Assembly (NCBI GenBank): GCA_018894105.1
Contig: CM032131.1
Location: 4,366,501 to 4,430,500 of the forward strand
DNA: 64,000 bases
Direction of reading: 5' to 3'
From: Jacaranda mimosifolia
Lineage: Eukaryota > Streptophyta > Magnoliopsida > Lamiales > Bignoniaceae
This document shows, piece by piece, positions 21,850 through 33,485 of this stretch (position 1 is the stretch's first letter; each line of letters starts with the position of its first letter). The notes beneath the pieces are model-generated. The model saw only the letters and a list, made by a program, of their open reading frames with translations, searched no databases and had not been told where the DNA came from. Position numbers and translations under genes: made by a program.

Positions 21850-22354
21850 TGTGGCCTCCTACTGTCCAATACTTTGAGAAAGACTCGACCATTATGAGGA
21901 CTTGAATATAATTTTTGAAAGATTGGTCGTCGTTAGTAAAGCACCGCTCCAGATGATTGGGAAGGAAGACTCCGACTCGGAGAATGAGGAGGAACCTAGA
22001 TTGGGAAGTTGTGATAACCTAATCTTAGTTGTGGACGAACCAAGACGGAGGGGAAGAGGTAGGCCTAACAAATCTTCAATGCGAGCTGAAGAAGAAGCAT
22101 CATCACCTCCGCCTACTTCCGAATCGCCACGTTGGAGAGGCCGACCTAGGAAGAATAAGTCCGTTCAACAACAAGCGCCTCCACCCTCGACAGGGGTCGT
22201 CCTCCAAAAAATACTGCTGACGAATGCCAAGAATGTGAAGTTGAACCGACCCAACCAACTACTCAAAGGCGAAGAGGTTGGCCAAAAAAATTGTCTTCTT
22301 AGTGTGCTCGTGCTTGGTGCTCATGGTGCTTCTGTTGCTGCTGATGAAAGATAA
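21850..22354 (+). pseudogene. AT-hook protein remnant with four AT-hooks
   Basis: The open frame from about 21890 to 22350 begins LNIIFERLVVVSKAPLQMIG, then an acidic stretch DSDSENEEEP, then the AT-hook RRGRGRPNK (about 22045-22073) and a second hook RWRGRPRKNK (22130-22160). A one-base frameshift near 22188 puts a third hook (RGRPPK) and a fourth hook-like RRRGWPKK in the next frame, ending at a TAG at 22300-22302. AT-hooks bind the minor groove of AT-rich DNA. An upstream piece (MWPPTVQYFEKDS) is in yet another frame. The family is unknown to me; it could be a transposon-encoded DNA-binding protein. It is broken by frameshifts. Confidence 0.6.
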
Positions 22355-24714
22355 ATGTTTTGTTACTGTTTTTACTATCTTAAGTTAAAGTTTTTGTAAT
22401 TTAAGTTTAATGTTAGGTTGTTCTTTGTATGCTTCTTCTTCTACTTTTTTTTTCCAATTTAGTTTCAATGTTGTATTAGTGTACAATTATGCATTACTAT
22501 AATCTATGTTTAGGTTTCTGTTTTATCGAACTTTCGATTATAATGTAGATTTATATCATATTAGTATATTACTAAATTAAACATTGGTAATAAAAATTAG
22601 CAACCAATAAACATTAATTTAAACAATATTCCATTATTTTTTTAAAGTATAAATTTAATAAAATTGTGTATGTATAGTGAAAATTTACATATAAAAATTA
22701 AAATGATACTCCGTAAATATGTGTATATATATATATTTACATATATGAAAATATTAGAATTTTACTGGTTAAAAATATGTAACAATTATGTTTACAAATT
22801 TGGTTAAACTAGTTATCTAAATAATGAATTATATTTAATAAAATATTATTTACGTTAATAATAAATAATTCATTTATTCAACAACATATTAAATTAATTA
22901 AAATTACTATATAATTAAACAATGCATTACTTATTTTTAATATTTCATCTATTAGTGAAATATTAAATTTATTCATTTAATAAATACCTTAACATGTTTT
23001 AATTTGCTATAATAAATAAATTAATCTTCTTCAAAATATATTGCTCATCAATTATTAATCTTCACATCAATTATATTAATTATTTTTTACATTTCTATAT
23101 TTGAGAATTTCATTAACTCTTATTGTATGGAGGAAGAGACTGGTCCTGGTCCGCCCTCATTTTGCAAATAATATAGGCCCTATTCACCTATGATTTGGGC
23201 ATTTCATAGAAAAAAATTTGGTGAATGGCTTTTTGGAGGAAAAGTTAGAGAATGTACCAAGTGTTTCTTTTTTTTTTGAGAAATGTGAAAAATTATTTGA
23301 GAATAAATTGTTTGTTTCTTTATGTCTTGGGAAGAGATCATCGTTGTTGTTCATGTCAAATCAGATGCTTAGTCCCAAGGGTTTACAGGGTGAAAGTAAT
23401 TTTTTAAGGTAACATATTATATGTGTATGTATATTTATAATTAGATGACGTGTGTGTATATATATGTTAATAAATATATTATTATAATAAAATGATGTGT
23501 AACTACTTCAATTAGTGTTTTATTTTAAAATGTATGTTTTAATGAATATATATTAGCAAATATTAATAAATATAATAAATATGTATTATTTATAAATATT
23601 TATTAATAAATATAATTTATTTATGAAATTATAAATATATATATATATATCTTAATAATAAAACATCAGCTAATATCATAATTGTTCATATCAGCTTTTA
23701 TAAAAAAATTAAATTATATTACATTAATTATAAACTACTTATTGTTTATTCTTAATATATATTTATTTAACTATTTATTATTTATAATTTATTAATAAAC
23801 AAAACTCCATTATTTATTTAGATAAGACAATACATACATATATATATATATGTAGAAGATTTGAGAATGATTCATCAAATTAAATAAATAAATAATTTTA
23901 TATTATATAAAATTAAATCACCTTAAATTATTTATTAAACAAATAACCGTAATATTTAATTATACATGAAGTATAAAATATAATTAATATATATATATAT
24001 ATGCATAACAAGATTTAAATAATGATATGTATTATTTTAGTTTAGCTTAGTATTTACTTAATACATGATTTATTAAATAACTAACCCAATAACTCAGTAA
24101 CAATAACAAAATATATTGTTATTTATAATTATTTTTTTTGATAATTACTTTACTTGTATTAATATTAATTTACTAAAGTTAATGGATTAATAAATAATCA
24201 CACTATAGTAAATTTTTAATAGTAATTTTCAATATTTATAAATTTTAATATTTAATGAAGGTTAATTTTTTTACAGACGGTTAATTTATATATCTTCTCA
24301 AATTAAACCATCTTAAATAATTTATTTAATGCATAAATGTAATATTTAATTAATACTTACATATTAAATATAACAAATACATTATTATTTAATAAAAAGT
24401 GTAATTAATTTAATATGTTGTTTACTATATAAATTATTTATTAGATTTAGTTAATATTTGCAACGAGTACATTAATTAAATTTGTAAACATAATTTTTAC
24501 AAAGTTTTAATTAGTAAATTTAAATATTTCATTTATGTATACATGCGTATATGAGAGTGCAAATTGAATGAGTTATGTGAAAGATGTAATGACAAAATTT
24601 AAATAATATTTTTAATGGTTTGATTTTTTTTATAATACTCATTCATTGTTAATTACGTTCATAAACCACTTAAAATTACATGCTAAAGGCATGATTTAAA
24701 TTTTTGCAACAAAA
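22355..24714. other. Very AT-rich spacer, nothing recognised
   Basis: About 2.4 kb of extreme AT-rich DNA with (TA)n tracts near 22722, 23637, 23840 and 23988. A 64-codon frame at 23218-23412 (FFFEKCEKLFENK) has no recognisable domain. Confidence 0.4.
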
Positions 24715-25335
24715 AATTCGGGATTTTTTAGATGTTTTTAATTTATTATGATTGGTAAATAGTTTTGACCACAAAATATGCAGAAGTAGTTTGTTGGATT
24801 GCATATATGTGAAAACACAACTTATTAAAATATTAGGATAGGGTCCAAGCAATTAGACCCAGGCCAATATGAAATGGGCTTATGCTGGATTGCATATATG
24901 TGAAAACACAACTTATTAAAATATTAGGATAGGGTCTAAGCAATTGGACCCAGGCCAATCTGAAATGGGCTTTTGCTGTTAAGGTAAATGTAGGAGGACA
25001 ATAGTATTGGTAGCGGTTAAGAATTTTGAATGGGTCAGTATTGCAATACTGACCCATTTTTATTGGTGGTGGTTAAGAATTTTAAAGGCCCTATGTAAGA
25101 CAATAGTATCTTATATGTAGAATATTGACATTTTTAATTAGTAATAATATGAAATTTAGATTTTAAGAAACTTATTTAGGGATGTGGTTCCCAATTAAGA
25201 TCTTAAAAAAACCATTGGAAAATAATGATAAGATCAATGGCGGAATTCATATAAATGGTCTACATGCCGTAACTTCAAATAAAGTAGGAACATATATTTC
25301 AAATTAAGGTTTTTATAATTTTCAACAAAACACGA
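24715..25335 (+). repeat. Dispersed repeat, copy 2 (partner at 3950-4515), with internal tandem duplication
   Basis: It is the same repeat as 3950-4515. Here a 91-bp unit is duplicated in tandem (GGATTGCATATATGTGAAAACAC begins at 24796 and 24887), doubling the GGACCCAGGCCAAT segment. It is non-coding. Confidence 0.65.
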
Positions 25336-25514
25336 TATTTCTACAAAACAGATTTTCCATGGCTAATGCACACAAAATATTTTAGCAATACCAATGAATT
25401 TCTTATCTTTTAGATATATAAATTTTTTAATGAGCTTCTAGTTAATGCTTTGATTTTTTTTTTTTTCCAAAATACTCATTCATCATTAATTAGTTTATAA
25501 AACACGTTAAGATC

Positions 25515-25876
25515 CTCACATATTGTAGCTTTGACTAGTAATTACACATGATTTAAATTTTTATACTTGTCTTCTCAAAATATAACCTTTTTTTTTTTCC
25601 CGTGAACACCTAAACAATTTAATTAAACAATACATTATTTACAAACGTAGATTATTCTTCTTGTAGGTTATTCTTCTTATGAAAACCTTGTTGATACTCA
25701 CATATTGTAGCATTGACTAGTAATCACACATGATTTAAATTTTTATACTTCTCTTCTCAAAATATAACCTTTTTTTTTCCCGTGAACACCTAAACAATTT
25801 AATTAAACAATACATTATTTACAAACGTGGATTATTCTTCTTGTAGGTTATTCTTCTTATGAAAACCTTGTTGATA
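25515..25876 (+). repeat. Tandem duplication, 182-bp period
   Basis: CTCACATATTGTAG starts at 25515 and again at 25697. The two units are almost identical (including CCCGTGAACACCTAAACAA and GGTTATTCTTCTTATGAAAACC), so the duplication is recent compared with the surrounding elements. No ORF. Confidence 0.88.
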
Positions 25877-26499
25877 TTCCTATTTCTTTCAACCTCTTTG
25901 ACTTAAATTTTTTTTTTTTTTTTTGGTAAAAGGATGCCAAACGCAAGGATAAGTTACTTATATTTAGTAGCTTTATTAAATATAGGTTATGTTTCTTGAA
26001 AAAAAAAATTAATTATTTACTGACAGTACATTAAACTTTACATGCTTAATCTAATTGCCGTCTTAGATAGCGAATACTTGGATATTTTCTGTTCTTAACT
26101 ATTAATATAATTAATATACTTATATTATTAATGTATTTCATTAAATACAAAAATAATATATTTAAATATATGCATTTCTTACTAAAAACTACTCGCAATA
26201 TAAGATAGTCATTACTTGGTTTAATTTCTATTATTAAAATATTTATATATTCATTATATTTTATTTTTTATGTGATTCATTATGGTAAAAATTAATTCAC
26301 ATAATTGTCATCTTACAAAGCAATAACTTACGTTTTTCTTTTATTTAATATTTTTACATTAATATTATTATATTAATATTATTCATAATAACATTAGTTG
26401 CAATGTCAAAGAACGATTAGTTAGCTTTCGTTATAAAATTATTTATATCTATATAAGATTAATTTAAGGTATAAGTATACTTGAATTAAGTTAAAAAAA
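25877..26499. other. AT-rich spacer, nothing recognised
   Basis: Homopolymer T run near 25908-25924, otherwise AT-rich DNA without supported features. Confidence 0.35.
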
Positions 26500-26795
26500 T
26501 CGGTACTTTGACTAGCAAGACACCACTACTAGTCACTATCTCAAATGGCAATTACTTTGTTATTTAATTAATATTATACTAAATATACTTAAATTTTAAT
26601 TGAATATTAAGAAATATTATATTTATTTGAGGTGGATAGTAAAATTAGACAAATAAATAGCTAGTTTGACTAGCTATTACTTATTGGCATTTGTAGCATT
26701 TAAACAAATAAATCGCTAGTTTGATTAGCTATTATTTTACCGTTGGTGGTGTTTTCAGCATTAGAAATCGCTAGTCAAACTAACGATTTCTTCTT
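26500..26795. repeat. TAGCTAGT..ACTAGCTA hairpin cluster
   Basis: Four small inverted repeats occur in 300 bases. Near 26656-26678, AATAGCTAGT and ACTAGCTATT are perfect 10-base arms around TTG. Similar pairs follow at about 26708 (one mismatch) and 26767, and a weaker one (CCACTACTAGTCAC) precedes them at 26522. They resemble the 2145-3870 hairpins, but the stem has changed from CGCTACT to AGCTAGT while pairing is kept. This is probably a subterminal region of a related CACTA-type element. Confidence 0.55.
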
Positions 26796-27540
26796 TTCTC
26801 TCAATTCCCGTGCAAGGCTATATTTTTATTTTTCTCTTTCTACCATTCGTACCTCTTCAACAGCTAAGATCTTATTAAACTGATCTGACGGTTGGAAACC
26901 GTCAGGTAGGTACGACACCTACATGATAGTAGAAAGGCCGCACAGATATTGCCCCATTGCCACCTACAGCATGGGGCTTGTCAGTGATTAAAGTTTCTGC
27001 ATGCTGTCTTATTATCATCCTGGTGGTTTGCGACTTCTGCTGTTGAAGTTCCTGAAATTATTCTGTTCAAGTTTATGTTAAATTGTTGCTTCTGATTATA
27101 TGTACATTTTATTTAGCCTCTCTCCTATCCTACTGCATAGCTACCGTTCAAACACTTTTATTATTGGCTTGAATAGCTTGAATTATTGTAGCTGCTTTTG
27201 CTGGAAACATAAAATGTTGTTCATGTATTATGAATTATTGGTTTGAGCAATCTGAATAGCTTGACTTAATTAATTCTAGTAGTTTGTGTAGTGGTGAGTT
27301 CATTTATTTTATTGTTTGAAATTGATAGCCAAATCAAGGATATTGGATACCTATTTCCGTGTATATTTTCAAAATATTTCTTGAATCATTAATTTCTAAT
27401 TTATATTTTACCACTAATCTTTGTATTATCAATGTAGAGTTTCTTTCATAAAAATATATCATGGTTAAATTTATTATGTATATCTATATATTTATATTTT
27501 TCAATTTTAAATGCCTTACGCAATATTTATACAAGTATAG
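26796..27540. other. No gene; one short perfect hairpin
   Basis: GACGGTT-GGA-AACCGTC at about 26887-26903 is a perfect 7-bp stem. The rest, including a less AT-biased part at 26900-27300, has no supported coding or RNA feature. Confidence 0.35.
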
Positions 27541-27910
27541 AAGAGGAAAGACATAGGACTATCCGAGGGCTAAATGCACATTACTCCCGTGTGATTCAAA
27601 ATTGCCACAAAATTTCTTATGTTAAAAATGGAGTCTGTTTAGTACCTCATGTTTCAGAAAAATTGGCTCACTTGCCCCAGCAACACTATTCTGTGAGAAA
27701 AAATATGAAGAGAGAATTGTTCTTCTTGAAAAAAAAAAAAGTGCCACGGAACCCCCTTATGTGTGCTAATGAAGATTTTGGCCAACCTTACAATTTTCTC
27801 TTAATTGTTTCTTCTTACCTTTGGCAAATGTTAATTATATGCTCAATAGTATTAAAATATTTAATATATCTAAAATAATTTAATTAATTTTTTAAAATTA
27901 AAAATAAATT
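27541..27910. other. Possible transposon end-like segment
   Basis: GGGCTAAATGCACATTACTCCCGT near 27568 resembles the GGGCTAATTGCAATTTACC-type ends of some plant TIR elements, and GGGCTAGTTGCAATTTACC appears at about 33939. No matching opposite end was established. A 95-codon frame (27591-27878) is not recognisable. Confidence 0.25.
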
Positions 27911-27912
27911 AA

Positions 27913-27933
27913 AAACCCTAAACCCTAAACCCT
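27913..27933. repeat. Three telomere-type AAACCCT units
   Basis: AAACCCTAAACCCTAAACCCT is three copies of the plant telomere repeat complement. It sits directly beside the truncated left edge of the MITE at 27937. Such short interstitial runs can mark break repair or arise by chance. Confidence 0.6.
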
Positions 27934-27936
27934 AAA

Positions 27937-28115
27937 ATTATTTTGGAGAAACATAACCAAACATATCTTCATTTTTCCTCTAAAACTTGCATTTTGCAAA
28001 ATATACATACATATATTATATATAGACATCATATGTATATTTATTATTATTATTATTATTATTATAAAAAAAATACTCAATTCCATTTTCATCCAAAAAA
28101 ATCCAATAAAGAAGT
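27937..28115 (+). mobile_element. MITE left half (interrupted by the CACTA element)
   Basis: It matches the MITE at 49020-49345 from TTTTGGAGAAACATAACC onward, including the (TTA)n tract and the CTCAATTCCATTTT and CCAATAAA blocks, and ends at the AGT (28113-28115) where the CACTA element is inserted. The outer terminus (GGGAGTGTTTGGTTTG in the relative) is missing. Confidence 0.78.
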
Positions 28116-28560
28116 CACTACAACAATTTACACTTCACGTAACAAAAAATTTGGTAACAAAGGTAAAATTCGTTACATATGTTAGATTTATTGTAACAAA
28201 ATTGATTTTTTGTTACAAATAACATTTTTTTAGTAACAAGTATCAGTCTTGTTACCTTTAACTCAAATTTGTTATCTTAAATTTTTTATGTTCGTAACTA
28301 AATAATTATTCATTACGAAAAATGTTATTTTGTTACATATAACATTTTCCGTCATATAAGAAGATATATTTGTAACAAATTTTGGTACCTTTTGTAAAAA
28401 CAAAATATTTGTTACAAATAAATTGTATTGTAACAAAGTTTTTAGTTACTAAATTTTAATTAACTTCCCTCCAAATATCAATTGTATACATATGGTAACA
28501 ATGGTTTTCGTTACTAATTTTAAACGAATATTAAATAAATTTTTTACTAATACTTGTGGG
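28116..28560. repeat. CACTA element, left subterminal repeat region
   Basis: GTAACAAA, TTTGTTAC and TTCGTTAC motifs recur roughly every 20 to 40 bases on both strands. They are the likely transposase-binding repeats. The right end (36790-37259) carries the same motifs, mostly as GTAACGAA. Confidence 0.8.
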
Positions 28561-29200
28561 TTGGGCTTTTGTTCAAGAAATGGACTTCACAATAATGTAA
28601 AGAATTTGTTAATTGGGCTTAACCAATTTTTTAGTGAATTATTATTGAACTGAGTTTTATTTTAAAGATTGAGCTTGAAGAAATTTGAAGTGAATAATCC
28701 ATGAGTTGGGCCAATTTCTTTAAAATATTGGGCTTTATAACGTTTTTGTAAATTATTCAAGGAATTGAGAGTTTTCATTTAGAGAAAAAATGCAAAATTT
28801 GTCCCGTAACTATACCCTACTAGCAAATTTTGACTTTATATTTTTGGTACACTAACTTTTGAATTTTGGCAGTTTGAGGATAAATCTGGCCCGAATTCAT
28901 TTGCGGCAAGCTCGATCCACATGGCGCCATGTCACATCCTCTCTCCTACATGGCATGTGATGTGGAACCCCTTCTTGCCATGTATTTTACTAGACAAAAA
29001 AAAAGAGATATTTGCATAAAAAATTAAAAATAGGTACATAAAAATTGAAAAAAGTAAAAAGATAAAAAAAAGATAAATCTTGAAAAATATTTATATACTT
29101 ATATATATATATATTCACATATATAAACACACATACACATGTATCCCACTTGCTAAATTATCAAATTAAATGAATTGAGTTCTAAAAAAAATTTAAAACT
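28561..29200. other. CACTA interior, no coding
   Basis: It contains several GGGCTT/GCCCAAT motifs (28563-28735) and a less AT-rich stretch around 28860-28980 (GGCGCCATGTCACATCC, GGCATGTGATGTGG) that resembles ends of other plant transposons. No ORF is supported. Confidence 0.35.
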
Positions 29201-29204
29201 TGCA

Positions 29205-30085
29205 CATTAGAATTTAAAATATCATATATCCTTCAAATTTATAAAATTTTATTTCCTACGAATTTACATCTAAATTTTTTTAAAATCTAATTTACCACTT
29301 TAGGCCATATAATTTTAATAATATTAAGTTAAAATATCTAATAATTTTAAAATAGTAAAATATCTAAAAATTTAAATAAATTTTGTTGACTTTATTTATT
29401 AAGTTAAAAATGAAATAAAAATTAAACAATAAAAATTTAAGTCTATCCTATTATCTATATAATTCAAAATTACATAAGAATATTAAAATGATAAATACAT
29501 CTAAAATAATTCTGTTAAATATAAATATATTTTATTTATTAATTCAAATATGACAAAAAAAACTTAAACAATAAAATTTTAAGTCTGCCATCCTAACTAT
29601 ATAATTATAAATTACATAATAATATTAAAATCAAAAATATTCTAAACATTAGAATTTAAAATATCAAATATCCTTCAAATTTATTCAATTTTATTTCATA
29701 CGAATTTATCATCTAAATTTTTTTTAAAATCTAACTTATAACTTTAGGCCATATAATTTTAATAATATTAAGTTAAAATATTTAATAATGTTAAAATAGT
29801 AAAATATCTAATAATTTAAATAAATTTTGTTGACTTTATTTGTTAAGTTAAAAATGAAATAAAAATTAAACAATAAAAATTTAAGTCTATCCTATTATCT
29901 ATATAATTCAAAATTACATAATAACATTAAAATGATAAATACATCTTAAATAATTCTATTAAATATAAATATATTTTATTTATTAATGCAGATATAACAA
30001 AATAAAACTTAAACAATAAAATTTTGAGTCTATCATCCTAACTATATAATTGTAGATTACATAACAAAATTAAAATAAAAAATAT
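29205..30085 (+). repeat. Tandem repeat with 442-bp period inside the CACTA element
   Basis: CATTAGAATTTAAAATATC starts at 29205 and at 29647, and the following 430 bases align well (for example CTTTAGGCCATATAATTTTA and AAGTCTATCCTATTATC). Each 442-bp unit also contains two related sub-blocks ending in TCCTA(A/T)CTATATAATT, giving a higher-order arrangement. More diverged relatives appear around 32440-32690. Confidence 0.8.
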
Positions 30086-30098
30086 TCTAAAATTATTC

Positions 30099-30099
30099 A

Positions 30100-30178
<79 letters not shown>

Positions 30179-30248
30179 GAAGCAGGAGGAGGAGGAGGAG
30201 GAGGAGGAGGAGGAGGAGGAGGAGAAGAAGAACAACAACAACAACAAG
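30099..30248. repeat. Compound microsatellite (AAT)n-(GGA)n-(AAC)n
   Basis: About 70 bases of (AAT)n, then about 40 bases of (GGA)n, then GAA and (AAC)n units. It is one of the longest simple repeats in the window. Confidence 0.92.
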
Positions 30249-30249
30249 A

Positions 30250-30850
30250 CCCTACCCTTCCCCTCTAGCACTTTATATATTTCTCATTTATTTTCTTTTT
30301 TCTTCATTCTTTTCTTTTCTTTTTATTCTCATTTCTCTCTTCTTCCATTATTTCATATATTTCTCATTTTATACATATATGTATAAATTTATCATTGTTT
30401 CTCTTTTCTCATTATTTCATATATTCTCATTTTATACATATACATATATATATAAATTTATCTATAAAATTTTAAATAATTTTTATTTTTATCTTTTTTG
30501 TTTCTAATTATTCATACATTTATACTTATTTTTCCTATTTATACTTATTCACATATATATAATTTTATTGATATATAAATTTATCAATAAAATTTTAATT
30601 ACTTTTATTTTATCTATTTTTTTATTTATTCATTCCAAATTAAATAATATTTAATATTTATAAAAACATATATATAATATAATTTTTTATTCATACTTAT
30701 ATGCATATGTAGTATATATATACATATATATATAAATTTCAATAAAATTTAAAGAAGATTCATCATATATTTCTCATTTTATACACATATATAAATTTAT
30801 CATTATTTCTCATTTCTCATTATTTCATATATTCTTATTTTATACATATG
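30250..30850 (+). repeat. CACTA internal repeat, copy 1
   Basis: The block TTTTTATTCTCATTTCTCTCTTCT...TTTCATATATTCTCATTTTATACA...AATTTATCTATAAAATTTTAAATAATTTTTA recurs at about 34200-34625 and 35285-35560. Tail parts are repeated again at 30760-30860. Confidence 0.7.
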
Positions 30851-30854
30851 TATA

Positions 30855-31810
30855 AATTTATTTAATGAATTTGGATGGCAATGCAATTTTGCTTCCCTCC
30901 AACTTTGTATTCCCTCCAAAATTTGGCCCATAAAAAATATTAACAATTGTTTTTATTATTAGTTTGACATAATAATTTAACTTGATTTCTTCCAAAAAAT
31001 TGATTCCCTCTAACAATAATGATTTTTTTTTCATTTCTTTGATTCCTCTAAATTTTAGCTCCTCCATTTTTTTTGTGTAAATAATCTATAGCAAAATTAA
31101 TTTCTTTTATCTTAGCTTTATATGATGAATTGACATATAATTTTTTAAATTATTAAATGATTTTCAATTATAGTTAAAATAGTTAAATAACATATAATTT
31201 GGACTTATAAATTTTTGTGCTTAACAATTTAATTTTTTATTATAATTTATTAAAATATTTATTTAGAAAATTTCTAAAAACTCCTTAAAATAAATAGTTA
31301 AAGGTTACATACCTGAATAACAAAAGAAAACAAAGAAATTTAGTTTGCCATAATACTTAATGAAAAGAAAATGGTCCCTGAAGTTAGGCCTGTTAATTTT
31401 ACATTTCGTATTTTAATCGTTGTATTGGTCAATTAAAGATTTTTATAACTTATAAAGATTTTTATAACTTATAGACATATATATGTTAATTGTGTGTATG
31501 TTTTACTATATAAATTGCTAAAATGAAGATAATTTTCGTGGTTTAATATAGTGTAAAAAAAGTATTAACTTAAAGTATATTATTAAATATAATGATTATT
31601 AACTTTCATAAACCTGAACAAATTGTTCTTAAGAATTAGTTGGTCTATATATTATATTTCCTTAAAAAAATAAGTTTCCCTCCAAAAATGAATTCCCTTA
31701 TTATTTTTTTATTCCCTCCAAATTTTTGCTCCTCCCTCCATTTTGTGTATAAATAGTATGTACAAAAATTATTTATTTTATCTTATATTATAAGATGAAT
31801 TATGATGTAT
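30855..31810 (+). repeat. CACTA interior with direct repeat (TTCCCTCCAAA block)
   Basis: The stretch at about 30970-31130 (ATTCCTCTAAATTTTAGCTCCTCCA, then TTGTGTAAATA, then ATATGATGAATT) recurs at about 31670-31810 (ATTCCCTCCAAATTTTTGCTCCTCC, then TTGTGTATAAATAG, then TAAGATGAATT). It is non-coding. A 69-codon minus-strand frame at 30858-31067 arises from it and is not considered a gene. Confidence 0.55.
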
Positions 31811-32689
31811 TATTATGGAGGTTAAAATTTAATTCTATTTTTTGTTATTATTTATTAGGACATTGTTTTTGAACAAAAGGAATTTAGAAAAATTGTTTAT
31901 AAATTCTAAAAACTTTAGTCTTTACGCGTAATTAATTTCATTTTAAAAATTAAAATATTCTGTACTAATAATATATTGATATGGACAATTTGAACATGCA
32001 TTTATTGAAAATTTTCTATACTTAATTAATGCAAATTGTTTTAAAATTGATCAACTTGTATAACTTTAATATAGTTGGAAAATTTGAAATTATTTTGAAA
32101 TACTCACGACATTATAATATAAACTTAGTAATATAGTTATAAGTTTAATAAAATTATTTTTTATCCCCATATATTTAATTAAATATTTGAAGAACTGTTA
32201 GCATCCTTAACAAATTTGTAGACGTCGGTTGAAAATTTATATTAAAATTCAAAAATATCCTTCAAAAGCTGTTTTGATTATCTTTAAGACATATTTGCAA
32301 CTTTAACAAGGTTAATATTATTTAAATTACTCAAAATAAATATAAATAATTTTATTAATAATTCTTTTAAATATTAAATAATATTTTAATTAAAGTTGGA
32401 TTAAAAAAATAAAAATTTAAAATCATCAACATATGTAAAGTAATTTAATCAAATTTAATTAAACATATTTATTAATTATAAAACAAAAATAAAAATCAAA
32501 TCCATCTCCTAATTAAATATGATTTTATTTTTAAATTACATCTCAATAATATTAAAAAATAATCATATCTAAAATAATTTATTTATATTAAGTTAAATAT
32601 ATTTATTAAATATAAAAAAATATTTATTAACAAAAATAAATAATTTAAAAATAAAAATAAGATCTAAAAATATCATACTAGCACTAGTA
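31811..32689. other. CACTA interior, AT-rich, nothing recognised
   Basis: No coding or RNA feature. The last 250 bases are faintly related to the 442-bp repeat units. Confidence 0.35.
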
Positions 32690-32935
32690 ATTTTAAAATG
32701 TCTATTTCACCCTATCAACCCAATAAAAAAATTATTGATATAATATCTTGTTCCCTTCTAAAACACAAATAAATAAATAATTTTCTCTCAATTCATTTTT
32801 CACCTACCACTCAAAATACAAACAAACAACCATCACATTCTCCAACCCCACTTCCAAAAAACCATATTGCTAAAATATTTTGACAAAATGCTCCAATTCA
32901 TAAACAAACAAGCCCTAATTTAAACTAATTTCATT
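32690..32935 (+). mobile_element. MITE fragment related to 8881-9283
   Basis: CAACCCAATAAAAAAATTATTGATATAATATCTTGTTCCC and the following CTCAATTCATTTTTCA, ACCATCACATTCTCCAACCCCACT and CAAACAAGCC blocks follow the right half of the MITE at 8881-9283. The left half and the terminus are missing. Confidence 0.5.
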
Positions 32936-33289
32936 AAATTTATTAATTAATAAAAATTAAATAAGTCAAAATGTGGGAGATATAGAGTTGAAGCCCTGTG
33001 AGACCTTGATGTGTGTGTGTGTATAAATAAAAAAATTAAATTTATTTATTAATCAAAATAAATAATTTAAATAAAAATAAAATCTAAAATTTTATCATAA
33101 CAATATAATTTTAATAATTTTAAATAAATAAATATTTTTATTTATTTTGAACAAAATAATGTAATGATTTTAAATAAATGACATAAGTAAAAAAAATTTA
33201 ATTTAAGTTAATTTAATTAAAATTTATTAATTAACAATAAATAAATAAGTAAATTATTTATATATATATATATATATATTTTTTTTTTT

Positions 33290-33485
33290 CCTTCCTTCTT
33301 CCACATTCCCCCCGCCCCCCACCCACACCCACCCTGCCTCTTCCAACCAGCACCCCCCCACCCCGCCAACCCCACCCCAGGCCTGGCCCTGGCCGGCTAG
33401 TGGCCAGATCTAGCCGCTGGCCATTTTTCAATGGCCAGGCGGCCGCTAGCCATGGCCGGCGGTGAGGGATTGGGGGAGAGGGGGT
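33290..33485. other. GC-rich palindromic island inside the CACTA element
   Basis: A C-rich tract (33310-33380) is followed by about 90 bases full of GGCC: CTGGCCATT and AATGGCCAG (33413-33439) are perfect arms around TTTC, and the pairing extends imperfectly about 30 bases each way (GCCGGC, GCTAG and GGCCGC elements). Composition contrasts sharply with the surrounding AT-rich DNA. No ORF is convincing; a 67-codon frame starting here runs into AT repeats. Confidence 0.7.

Noticed and set aside
30099..30248. Origin or centromere-like sequence
   Set aside because: It is a compound trinucleotide microsatellite inside a transposon.
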